This document shows positions 36,574 to 44,889 of a stretch of DNA of 64,000 nt, piece by piece (positions within the stretch are counted from its first letter, which is position 1; each line of letters begins with the position of its first letter). A program made the position numbers and the translations under genes. Below the pieces are notes generated by a model. It had not been told where the DNA came from. It saw nothing but the letters and a program-made list of their open reading frames with translations, and did no database searches. The DNA is taken from NCBI RefSeq assembly GCF_004138285.1, contig NZ_SCFN01000005.1, forward strand, positions 248,001 through 312,000. Direction: 5' to 3'. The DNA is from Gottfriedia acidiceleris. GTDB taxonomy: Bacteria; Bacillota; Bacilli; Bacillales; Bacillaceae_G.

Positions 36574-38355
36574 GTGAATGAATTGGTAGATACTACGAAA
36601 AAATTACTTCTCTTATTTGACAAAGGGGAAAAGAAAAAATTACTTCTATTATTTTTTATGATGATAATTGCTGCACTTTTTGAAACTTTTGGAATAGGAG
36701 TTATCGTACCTTTCGTAGGAATTGTAACAAACCCTTCCATTATTAAAGAACATTCTAGCATCAATTTTTTATATAAATTGTTTAATTTCCAATCTACAAC
36801 ATCTTTCTTAATATTTTCGGTATGTATATTACTTATTATTTTTATTGTGAAAAATTTATATATCCTTCTTTTCCAATATGCACAAAATCGAGTTATTTTA
36901 AATCAACAAGTAAAACTATCGAGGAGATTATTTAAGGAGTATTTATCTAAGCCATACATATTCCATCTTCAAAGAAATACCTCAGATTTACTTCGAAATG
37001 TAAATATAGAAGTGCAGAATCTATTTCAAGGAATTATAATGTCAGCATTTTTATTATTAACGGAACTGCTTGTTATTGCTAGTATAATAGGATTGCTACT
37101 TTATACAAACACACTTTCAACCCTTGTGGCTTCTATTTTATTAGGGGGAAGCGTGTATTTATTTTTTAAAGTTTTTCGAAAAAAAGTGAACGAACTTGGA
37201 AAAGAGCAACAGGCTGTTAACGGAACAATGATCAAATGGGTTAATCAAGGTTTAGGAGCGAGCAAGGAAGTAAAGGTTTCAGGCAAAGAAAGCTTTTTTG
37301 TTAATGCCTATACAAGTAAAAGCCAAATTAATGCAAATATCAAACGGTATAGAATAATGTTAGAACAATCTCCTCGTCTTTTTATTGAAACTATTTTAGT
37401 AATGATTGTACTAGTAATGGTTCTAATCATTATTTTACAAGGTAAAAATACATCCAACATAGTATCTACAATGGCACTGTTTGCCATGGCGGCGTTTCGA
37501 TTAATGCCTTCAATTAATCGTGTTATGGCAGCAATAACAAGCATTCGCTTTAGTAAGCCTTCTTTATCTGTAGTTTACGAGGATTTATTTACTAATAATG
37601 AAACTTACCCAACTCAAATAAATGGTGAATCTGAATCACATATAAATTCAAATAAAGCATTTACAGATTCTATTGAGTTAATGAATGTATCATTTCGTTA
37701 TCCAAATCAACAGGAGTATTCTTTAAAAGATATATCATTATCGATCCCAATAGGACAATCTGTAGCATTCATTGGTGAGTCGGGTGCAGGTAAAACGACG
37801 CTAGTAGATATGATTTTGGGGTTATTCGAACCAGAAAAAGGCAGTATTTTAGTTGATGGTAAAAATATAGTTGAATTGAAATCTGTATGGCAAAAGAAGA
37901 TTGGTTATATCCCACAAACAATATTCTTAACAGATGATTCGATTAGAGAAAATGTAGCATTTGGAATTCCAAAAGATCAGATTGATGATCATGCAGTTTG
38001 GAAAGCATTAGAGCAAGCTCAGTTAAAAGGTTTCGTTAATAGTTTACCAAGTGGATTGGATACTCCAGTAGGAGAACGCGGAATCAGGCTTTCAGGAGGG
38101 CAACGTCAACGGATTGGAATTGCTAGAGCTCTATATCATAATCCAGAAATTATATTTATGGATGAAGCAACTTCAGCATTAGATACTGACACCGAAAAAG
38201 ATATCATGACTGCAATTGATGGTTTAAAAGGGGAAAAGACTTTAATTATAATTGCACACCGATTAAGTACAATTAAAAATTGCGATACAGTTTTTAAAAT
38301 AAGTAAAGGTAGATTAGTATCAATAGAGAATAAGCTTGGAATGTCAGTGATATAG
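36574..38355 (+). CDS. PglK-like ABC flippase for lipid-linked glycan
   Basis: A 593-aa half-transporter: six helices, then an ABC domain with GESGAGKTT, the IPQTIFLTDDS Q-loop, LSGGQRQR and IIFMDEATSALD. The membrane part shares ETFGIGVIVPF and the AFRLMPSINRV segment with Campylobacter PglK. It likely flips the undecaprenyl-linked unit, replacing the EpsK/Wzx flippase, for which no gene is seen. A TTG at 36583 is as well spaced from AAAGGTG as the GTG at 36574. Confidence 0.85.
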   Translation: MNELVDTTKKLLLLFDKGEKKKLLLLFFMMIIAALFETFGIGVIVPFVGIVTNPSIIKEHSSINFLYKLFNFQSTTSFLIFSVCILLIIFIVKNLYILLFQYAQNRVILNQQVKLSRRLFKEYLSKPYIFHLQRNTSDLLRNVNIEVQNLFQGIIMSAFLLLTELLVIASIIGLLLYTNTLSTLVASILLGGSVYLFFKVFRKKVNELGKEQQAVNGTMIKWVNQGLGASKEVKVSGKESFFVNAYTSKSQINANIKRYRIMLEQSPRLFIETILVMIVLVMVLIIILQGKNTSNIVSTMALFAMAAFRLMPSINRVMAAITSIRFSKPSLSVVYEDLFTNNETYPTQINGESESHINSNKAFTDSIELMNVSFRYPNQQEYSLKDISLSIPIGQSVAFIGESGAGKTTLVDMILGLFEPEKGSILVDGKNIVELKSVWQKKIGYIPQTIFLTDDSIRENVAFGIPKDQIDDHAVWKALEQAQLKGFVNSLPSGLDTPVGERGIRLSGGQRQRIGIARALYHNPEIIFMDEATSALDTDTEKDIMTAIDGLKGEKTLIIIAHRLSTIKNCDTVFKISKGRLVSIENKLGMSVI

Positions 38356-38391
38356 GTTTGTACATTAAATAAAGAGATTGTGGGGTAAAAA

Positions 38392-39585
38392 ATGAAGAGA
38401 CAAATTAATGAAACTCTAAGAGACATAATTTCGATTTATTATAAAAAGAAATTTTGGAGAAGGTTGATTTCAAATATTAAAAATGACAATGCCAGATCTG
38501 GTGAATTAAATCGTAATAAGAAAAATATTCCATATGTTAATAAACCAGGTATTGCATTTTCATTTGACGATAGTTTTAGAGTAAACGATTGGTATGAATA
38601 CGGAAAAGATATGTTTGGACATTATGATGTGAAGGTAACTTTTAATATTAATGCGTTTCATCATCATGAAGGTGAAAGGGAGCATACACAAGAGGAAATA
38701 GATCGAATAATTGAGTTACAAGCAATGGGACACGAAATAGCCCATCATGGTTTCAGACATCAAAATGCTGCTAATTACGTGAATGAAAATGGATTAAGTA
38801 CATGGATTGATAATGAAATAAAAGCTTTATTTAATTGGGTTGAAAATCAAACCCATTCAAAAACGAAAGAAAAATTAAAAAAACCTGTATCCTTTGCTTT
38901 TCCATTTTCCAGTTACACTGAAAATATTATTTTAGAAATTTCTCCCAAATACTTTAAATGTGTTAGAGGAGAATTAAACAGTACTAATCTAGTTTCATTT
39001 AATCATACGGGATTTGTTCCATCGATTTGTATAGACCAAGTAAAATTAGATGACGTAAGTTCAATTAAAAAGATTCTTAAAATAGCAAAAGATGCTGGAA
39101 AGAATGTCATCTTTATGTGTCATTCAATCTTACCAAATGATGTAGACTGGAATGACTTTGGTTGGGGTAAAAAATCGGAGGAAAGTGGGAAATGGAGAAT
39201 ATCGACCGATACAATGAAATCGATTATTGAAGAGGCTAAAAAGCTCAACTTAGAGTTTTATACAACAGCAGAAATTGGGGGCGTAGCTACTTTTATTGAT
39301 CGAAATATGGAAAAAGCGGTACGGGAAAAAATGGAAAACCCATTTGAACAGTGGATACGGATTTCAAAGCTAAGTAATATTACAGAACTAGATTTAAGTG
39401 GAAGAAATATTAGTAACTTAGATGGAATTCAATATTTTATGAATTTGGAAATGGTTAATCTAAGTAATAATAATATTTCTGATTTTAGACTTTTAGATAA
39501 ACTCCCAAAATTAAACAAACTAGATATTAGTAATAATCCAGTAAACCAAGAGCATTATTATTCAAAAAGAATTGCGAAACGGTAA
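38392..39585 (+). CDS. NodB-type polysaccharide deacetylase with LRR tail
   Basis: A 397-aa protein. A NodB-like domain holds SFDD (57-60) and HEIAHHGFRH (114-123) for metal binding. From about residue 315 it has three internalin-type leucine-rich repeats (ITELDLSGRNISNLDGI and two more). No signal peptide is seen, unlike IcaB/PgaB deacetylases, so it would act in the cytoplasm on a precursor or lipid-linked unit. The two-domain combination is unusual. Confidence 0.78.
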   Translation: MKRQINETLRDIISIYYKKKFWRRLISNIKNDNARSGELNRNKKNIPYVNKPGIAFSFDDSFRVNDWYEYGKDMFGHYDVKVTFNINAFHHHEGEREHTQEEIDRIIELQAMGHEIAHHGFRHQNAANYVNENGLSTWIDNEIKALFNWVENQTHSKTKEKLKKPVSFAFPFSSYTENIILEISPKYFKCVRGELNSTNLVSFNHTGFVPSICIDQVKLDDVSSIKKILKIAKDAGKNVIFMCHSILPNDVDWNDFGWGKKSEESGKWRISTDTMKSIIEEAKKLNLEFYTTAEIGGVATFIDRNMEKAVREKMENPFEQWIRISKLSNITELDLSGRNISNLDGIQYFMNLEMVNLSNNNISDFRLLDKLPKLNKLDISNNPVNQEHYYSKRIAKR

Positions 39586-39621
39586 TAAAAAATAGTAGTT
39601 AAATGCGAGAGGTGAATGATT

Positions 39622-40485
39622 GTGAAGCTCAATGAAGCACTATGTAAAAATAGATTTACATATTTTTTTATTTACCATATAAGCCGAACTAAAACGAAAC
39701 TACTTAATCATGTGTTACCTAGAAGCATTTTTAACCTAAATAAATTCTCTCGAGTGATCAGACTAAATAAAAATAGCCAATATGAGCAATTGAAATCAAT
39801 AAAAAATAAACATAACGGACAGAGATGTTTTATTGTAGCAACTGGCCCTAGCTTAACTACTGCGGACCTTGAGCTATTAAAAGAGGAAGTAACGCTAAGT
39901 ATGAATTCAATCTGCTTAGTGTTCGATGAGACAGACTGGAGACCAACATACTATGGTATACAGGATGTAGGTGTATTTAATCTATTGCAACCTTCTATTG
40001 AAAAGTATGATTTACAACATAAATTTATAAGTAATTCAATTTCGAAACAAAAGCAGATATCGAAAGGATATTTTGTTTTTCCACTAAATTTATTAAATCA
40101 CATGATCTTTCATAAAAAATATAAAACAAAATTTAGTGATGACGCTTATAAGGTAATATACGATGGATATTCTATTACATATTCAATGATCCAATTAGCA
40201 GTCTATATGGGATTTAGTGAAATCTATTTGTTAGGTGTAGATTGTAACTATTCTCTTAATAGTCCACAACATTTTAAGGACTATGGATATAAAGAAACCT
40301 CGTCTGAAGCAGTTATTAGAATGATTAGTGCATATAAAGAAGCAAAGAAATTTGCAGAACGTAATCAAATCAAAATCTACAATGCTACAAGAGGGGGAAT
40401 GCTTGAGGTGTTTGAAAGGGTAAACCTAGATGATATTCTAAATAAGAATGATAACCAACAATTATTAAGTAAAAGGACCATTTAG
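39622..40485 (+). CDS. DUF115/MptE-like glycosyltransferase candidate
   Basis: About 287 aa. The central domain has FIVATGPSL and YLLGVDCNYS, marks of the DUF115 Rossmann-like group that includes motility-associated glycosyl transferases using CMP-nonulosonates. The CMP-sugar synthetase-like gene next to it supports a CMP-sugar donor (inference). GTG at 39622 lies seven bases after GAGGTG. The ATG at 39616 is too close to that site. Confidence 0.65.
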   Translation: MKLNEALCKNRFTYFFIYHISRTKTKLLNHVLPRSIFNLNKFSRVIRLNKNSQYEQLKSIKNKHNGQRCFIVATGPSLTTADLELLKEEVTLSMNSICLVFDETDWRPTYYGIQDVGVFNLLQPSIEKYDLQHKFISNSISKQKQISKGYFVFPLNLLNHMIFHKKYKTKFSDDAYKVIYDGYSITYSMIQLAVYMGFSEIYLLGVDCNYSLNSPQHFKDYGYKETSSEAVIRMISAYKEAKKFAERNQIKIYNATRGGMLEVFERVNLDDILNKNDNQQLLSKRTI

Positions 40486-40595
40486 TTAAAAGTTGGAGCA
40501 TTAAAATTTAGATTTTAAGTATAGAGTTGAATTCAGAATATTCTATCTTTAGTAATTGACACTACTATAAATAAGTGATAATTTAACTTTACCTA

Positions 40596-40615
40596 TTGTT
40601 CTTTATTATGAACAA
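40596..40615. promoter_or_regulatory. SinR-type operator 1 before the kdsB-like gene
   Basis: TTGTTCTTTATTATGAACAA: GTTC-N8-GAAC with two extra paired bases on each side, in a 230-bp gene gap. It marks a separately controlled transcription unit. Confidence 0.68.
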
Positions 40616-40669
40616 ACTAGTTTTATTATTAACTTTTGTGAATAATTAGCAAACTTTTTATATCATTTT

Positions 40670-40685
40670 GTTCGTTATAAGAAAC
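40670..40685. promoter_or_regulatory. SinR-like degenerate site 2 before the kdsB-like gene
   Basis: GTTCGTTATAAGAAAC, sharing the 13-mer TTGTTCGTTATAA with the sites near 22061 and 23578. Confidence 0.45.
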
Positions 40686-40715
40686 GTTCATTCAGGAAAT
40701 TAGGAGGAGAATTCT

Positions 40716-41456
40716 ATGAAAATAATTGGAGTTATTCCGGCTAGATTTAATTCATCAAGATTTAAAGGTAAACCTTTAGCTGATATATGTGGGAAACCAA
40801 TGATTTGGTGGGTTCATCAACAAGTAAAAAAGGTAGAGGAACTTAGTGAGGTTTATGTAGCGACAGATGATATAAGGATTCAATCTGTTTGCGAGGGATA
40901 TGGCATTAAAACAGTTATGACATCTGAGAGTCATAAAACACATTTAGATCGACTTTATGAAGTCTCTACTAAAGTAGATGCTGACTTTTATGTAAATGTA
41001 AATGGAGACGAACCATTAATTGATTCCCAAGCCATATCTAAAATATTGCCGAAAGATGTTGATCCAAGTTCAATTTATGTAGCTAATCTTATGACGGTAT
41101 TAAAGAATCCGTTGGAAGCTGTCGACTTTTCGAAAATAAAGGTTACAACAGATATATTCGGATATGGACTTTATATGGCTAGAAGCCCAATTCCATATCC
41201 AAAAGGTACTTATGAATTTAATTTTAAAAAATTTGTCGGCGTTCAATGTTTTACTAAAAGTGCTTTAGAGTTTTGTTATAACGCTAAAAGGGGACCTATT
41301 GAAGAAGCGGAAGATATCGATGAATTTAGATTTTTAGAAAACGGACAAAAAATCAAATTTATCGAGGCTGAAGTTACTACATTATCCGTTGATACTCCTA
41401 AGGATCTAGATAAAGTGAGATTGATTATTAAAAATCGATTGGAATGCGTGGTGTAA
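40716..41456 (+). CDS. CMP-Kdo synthetase-like cytidylyltransferase (KdsB family)
   Basis: A 246-aa nucleotidyltransferase that activates an ulosonic acid with CTP. IPARFNSSRFKGKPLADICGKPMI is the CTP loop, VATDD and the VNVNGDEPLI metal site follow, and DTPKDLDKV closes the family pattern. KdsB is normal in Gram-negative LPS synthesis and rare in Firmicutes, so the product is probably a special EPS sugar. AGGAGGAG precedes the ATG. Confidence 0.85.
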   Translation: MKIIGVIPARFNSSRFKGKPLADICGKPMIWWVHQQVKKVEELSEVYVATDDIRIQSVCEGYGIKTVMTSESHKTHLDRLYEVSTKVDADFYVNVNGDEPLIDSQAISKILPKDVDPSSIYVANLMTVLKNPLEAVDFSKIKVTTDIFGYGLYMARSPIPYPKGTYEFNFKKFVGVQCFTKSALEFCYNAKRGPIEEAEDIDEFRFLENGQKIKFIEAEVTTLSVDTPKDLDKVRLIIKNRLECVV

Positions 41457-41458
41457 AT

Positions 41459-43078
41459 ATGAATAATATTAGTTTACTCGACTGTACATTACGCGACGGT
41501 GGTTATATTAATAATTGGAATTTTGGGCAAAGGAGCATCAAGAAAATAATTGAAAAATTATCGAAATCAAATATTGATATTATAGAATGCGGTTTTGTCA
41601 GAGATGTTGATTTCGATAATAATAAGTCAATTTTTAACGATGTTGAAAGGATTAAAGAATTTATAAGCCCAAAGAATAAAAACATTACCTATGTAGGAAT
41701 GATTGATCAACCTTATATTTCAATCGATAAAATTAAGGATAATGATGGTACATCCATAGACGGTTTTCGAATAACATTTCATGAAAATGAAAAAGAAATT
41801 GAAGAAGCCTTAGCTTATGGACAAATGTTAATGGATAAAGGATACAAAGTTTTTATACAACCAGTTGGTACTACTAGCTATTCAGATGAAAAGCTCCTAG
41901 AGTTAATTAAAAAAGTAAATAAGTTAAAGCCATTTGCATTTTATTTAGTCGATACACTTGGCATTATGTATAAAAATAATTTGTTAAGAATGTACCACCT
42001 AATTGATCATAATTTAAATGAATCAATTAGTATTGGATTTCATTCACATAATAATCTCCAATTATCATTTTCAAATGCTCAGGAACTTCTATCACTCCAT
42101 ACAAAGCGAAATATTATTATTGATTCCTCAGTATTTGGAATGGGAAGAGGAGCGGGCAACCTATGTACTGAACTTGTTACTCAATATATTAATGAAAATA
42201 TAGAGAAAAAGTACAATGTTGTGCCTTTACTGGAAATTGTTGACGAGTATTTAAGTAAGTTTTCAACTGAATCTAATTGGGGGTACTCGGTCCCATACTA
42301 TATCGCAGCTATAAACAATTGCCATCCGAATTATGCTTCATTCTTAATAAACAAACAAACTATTTCAGTAAAATCTATTAATACAATTTTAAAACAGCTC
42401 CCAATTAAGAAAAGGGATATTTACGATGAGTTATATATAGAAGACTTATATATTAATCATCAAATTCATTTGGTTGACGATTCAGAAGATCTAGAAGCCT
42501 TAGCTGAAAGAATATCCAATAAAAAGATACTAATAATCGCTCCAGGTAAATCCATTGAAACAGAAGGAGATGAGATTTCCAACTTTATTAAAAATCAAAG
42601 CCCTTACGTTTTTAGTGTGAATTTTATGCCAAAGCAATATCAAATTGATGCGATATTTATGAGTAATATCAAAAGATTCAATAGTATGTTGGATTCGATC
42701 AAAGAGATAAAAAATTCTACCTCAATTATAACTACTTCAAATATTCCTAATACACTAGAATCCGATTCACTTATAGTCAATTACTCTGACTTACTCGTAG
42801 ACAAAGTAACAATATCTGATAATGCTGGTTTAATGTTATTAAATCTATTAAATCGTTTGTCGATAGATACAGTCTATCTTGCTGGCTTTGATGGTTTTAC
42901 TCTAGATAAAATGACAAATTATTTCTCTACTGATTTGATTAACAATATAGAGATGGAAGAGCTTGTAAAGAAAAACGAAGATATGAAAAAGCAATTGTCG
43001 TTACTTGAGAAAACAATGAAAATAAACTTTGTAACGACCACTATGTATTGTGATAATAACCTACTTAGTAAGGCTTAA
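41459..43078 (+). CDS. DRE-TIM pyruvate-type aldolase fused to DUF115-like domain
   Basis: A 539-aa two-domain protein. Residues 1-300 are an HMGL-like TIM barrel with LDCTLRDGGY (6-16) and the metal-binding HSH at 195-197, as in 4-hydroxy-2-oxovalerate aldolases. From about residue 350 a Rossmann-like domain has ILIIAPGKSIE and VYLAGFDGF, resembling the DUF115 protein at 39622-40485. It is predicted to join pyruvate, or a related ketoacid, to a sugar aldehyde. The ATG at 41459 is just after the kdsB-like stop. Confidence 0.72.
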   Translation: MNNISLLDCTLRDGGYINNWNFGQRSIKKIIEKLSKSNIDIIECGFVRDVDFDNNKSIFNDVERIKEFISPKNKNITYVGMIDQPYISIDKIKDNDGTSIDGFRITFHENEKEIEEALAYGQMLMDKGYKVFIQPVGTTSYSDEKLLELIKKVNKLKPFAFYLVDTLGIMYKNNLLRMYHLIDHNLNESISIGFHSHNNLQLSFSNAQELLSLHTKRNIIIDSSVFGMGRGAGNLCTELVTQYINENIEKKYNVVPLLEIVDEYLSKFSTESNWGYSVPYYIAAINNCHPNYASFLINKQTISVKSINTILKQLPIKKRDIYDELYIEDLYINHQIHLVDDSEDLEALAERISNKKILIIAPGKSIETEGDEISNFIKNQSPYVFSVNFMPKQYQIDAIFMSNIKRFNSMLDSIKEIKNSTSIITTSNIPNTLESDSLIVNYSDLLVDKVTISDNAGLMLLNLLNRLSIDTVYLAGFDGFTLDKMTNYFSTDLINNIEMEELVKKNEDMKKQLSLLEKTMKINFVTTTMYCDNNLLSKA

Positions 43079-43100
43079 TCTTTAAATAACTGGAGGTAAA

Positions 43101-43754
43101 ATGAAATATTCTACTGTTATATTTGACTTAGATGGAACATTACTAGACACCTCAGAAGGAATTATGGTAGGCGCTAGTTATACAGCAAATAAGATGGGTG
43201 GACCAAACTTAACTTTAGATCAACAAAAAAGCTTTATTGGCCCATCACCTTTTTACTCCTTTATTCGAGAATGTGGTTATAATGAAAGCGAAGCAAGAGA
43301 AGCTGTAGAAATTTATAGGGAAAGATATAAGGAAAAAGGTCAATTTGAAGCAAAACACTATGAATTTATTCATGAACTACTAGCTACATTAAAGGAGAAA
43401 GAGTATAAAACGGCAGTAGCTACTCTTAAAAGGGACGATTTAGCAAAGGAAATCTTATTAAATTTTGAGTTAAAGTCATACTTTGATTCGATTAATGGGA
43501 TTGATGAGATGGATACGCTTAGTAAAGCGGACATCATTCAAATGTGTCTAACAGATTTGCAACAGAATGATTTATCAGAAGTTGTTTTAATAGGTGACAG
43601 CATACATGATGCAGTTGGAGCTGAACACGCCGGGGTTGATTTTATAGCTGTAACGTATGGGTACGGTTTTAAAAATAAGGAAGAAGTTGTAAAAAGTAAA
43701 AATGTTTTTATAGCGGAAAATGTCAAAGATATTATGAAATTTCTAGATTTATAG
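43101..43754 (+). CDS. HAD-family sugar phosphatase (Gph-like)
   Basis: A 217-aa HAD subfamily IA phosphatase: nucleophile Asp9 and acid Asp11 in FDLDGTLLD, a helical cap, the motif III Lys (SKADII) and GDSIHD. In Kdo and nonulosonate pathways a HAD enzyme removes the phosphate before CMP activation, and this gene sits in the same unit. Confidence 0.85.
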   Translation: MKYSTVIFDLDGTLLDTSEGIMVGASYTANKMGGPNLTLDQQKSFIGPSPFYSFIRECGYNESEAREAVEIYRERYKEKGQFEAKHYEFIHELLATLKEKEYKTAVATLKRDDLAKEILLNFELKSYFDSINGIDEMDTLSKADIIQMCLTDLQQNDLSEVVLIGDSIHDAVGAEHAGVDFIAVTYGYGFKNKEEVVKSKNVFIAENVKDIMKFLDL

Positions 43755-43839
43755 GTTTATTTTGTAATCTATTACAATTCTTGAGATGAAGGTTCAATTT
43801 TCTAATATGCTGTAATAATTAAAAATCCAACCAAGTTTT

Positions 43840-43855
43840 GTTCTTAATCAAGAAT
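43840..43855. promoter_or_regulatory. SinR-like degenerate site before the LCP gene
   Basis: GTTCTTAATCAAGAAT: GTTC-N8-GAAT, the same one-base-off form as the site in the eps promoter. Confidence 0.45.
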
Positions 43856-43877
43856 AACTTATTAGTAATAATGAGGA

Positions 43878-43893
43878 GTTCTTATTTATGAAC
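43878..43893. promoter_or_regulatory. SinR-type operator before the LCP gene
   Basis: GTTCTTATTTATGAAC: GTTC-N8-GAAC, 25 bp before the GTG start and 38 bp from the degenerate site. Confidence 0.58.
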
Positions 43894-43918
43894 TTATAAT
43901 GAAAAAGGAGAAGTAATT

Positions 43919-44824
43919 GTGACGTGGAAAAAGATCCTTTTAAGATTAGGTTTAACATTAATGGGTTTAGTAGTAGTGGCTGGTTTGACTGTTTTGTTCA
44001 TTTATCATCAAGTTGAAAGTACGGGTAAAGTAATTTATCAACCGATTAAAAAAACAACTAGAAGGCCCGAGCCAGTAAATGTCGTTAAAAAAGATCCACT
44101 TTCTATTTTATTACTAGGTGTTGATAAACGGGAAGGTGATAGAGGGCGGTCTGACTCATTGATGGTATTAACCGTTAATCCAAATACTAATACAACGAAA
44201 ATTATTAGTATTCCTCGAGATACCCGTACATTAATAGTTGGAAAAAATAAAGTAGATAAAATTAATCATGCCTATGCCTTTGGTGGAGTACAAATGTCAA
44301 TTAATACAGTGGAAAAATTCTTAAATATTCCCATAGACTATTATATGGAAGTAAATATGGAAGGTTTTAAGGATGTTGTAGATGCAATTGGCGGTGTAAA
44401 GGTTGATAACGGATTGGATTTTTGGAATGATGGAGTTCATTTCAAAAAGGGATCTATTTCACTTGATGGGCAAGATGCGCTTAGCTTTACACGTATGCGC
44501 CACGATGACCCTAGAGGTGACTTTGGTAGGGAAGAAAGACAAAGACAAATTATTGAAGCTGTTATCCACCAAGGTGCAAGAATTGAAAATTTAATTGCTT
44601 ATAATGATATTTTAAAATCGATTCAAAATAATTTGGTAACAAATTTTACATTACAAGAAATGTATAAAATTCAAAAAGACTACCGTCAAGCAGGTGGGAA
44701 TGTTGAACAAGAACAGTTGCAGGGAAGCGGAGAAATGATTAAAGGGATTTACTATTACCAAGTCCCTGAAAAGAACCGCCTAGCACTCTCAAGTGAATTA
44801 CGTGCACAACTTGAATTAGAGTAA
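43919..44824 (+). CDS. LytR-CpsA-Psr glycopolymer ligase
   Basis: A 301-aa membrane-anchored protein: one N-terminal helix (about 11-31), then the LCP domain with LLGVDKREGDRGRSDSLMV, SIPRDTR, the DAIGGV loop and RMRHDDPRGDFGREERQRQ. LCP enzymes move lipid-linked glycopolymers onto peptidoglycan or other acceptors outside. Its location suggests anchoring of the EPS. A remnant of a second copy lies at 47381-47500. Confidence 0.92.
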   Translation: MTWKKILLRLGLTLMGLVVVAGLTVLFIYHQVESTGKVIYQPIKKTTRRPEPVNVVKKDPLSILLLGVDKREGDRGRSDSLMVLTVNPNTNTTKIISIPRDTRTLIVGKNKVDKINHAYAFGGVQMSINTVEKFLNIPIDYYMEVNMEGFKDVVDAIGGVKVDNGLDFWNDGVHFKKGSISLDGQDALSFTRMRHDDPRGDFGREERQRQIIEAVIHQGARIENLIAYNDILKSIQNNLVTNFTLQEMYKIQKDYRQAGGNVEQEQLQGSGEMIKGIYYYQVPEKNRLALSSELRAQLELE

Positions 44825-44835
44825 AGGTTAGATTA

Positions 44836-44871
44836 GAAAAAAAGCGGGATCATTTGATCTCGCTTTTTTTG
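44836..44871. terminator. Terminator between LCP and beta-helix genes
   Basis: AAAGCGGGATCA pairs with TGATCTCGCTTT, with long A and T runs on either side, so it can act in both directions. Confidence 0.92.
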
Positions 44872-44889
44872 GCTTGTCCAATTCATATA

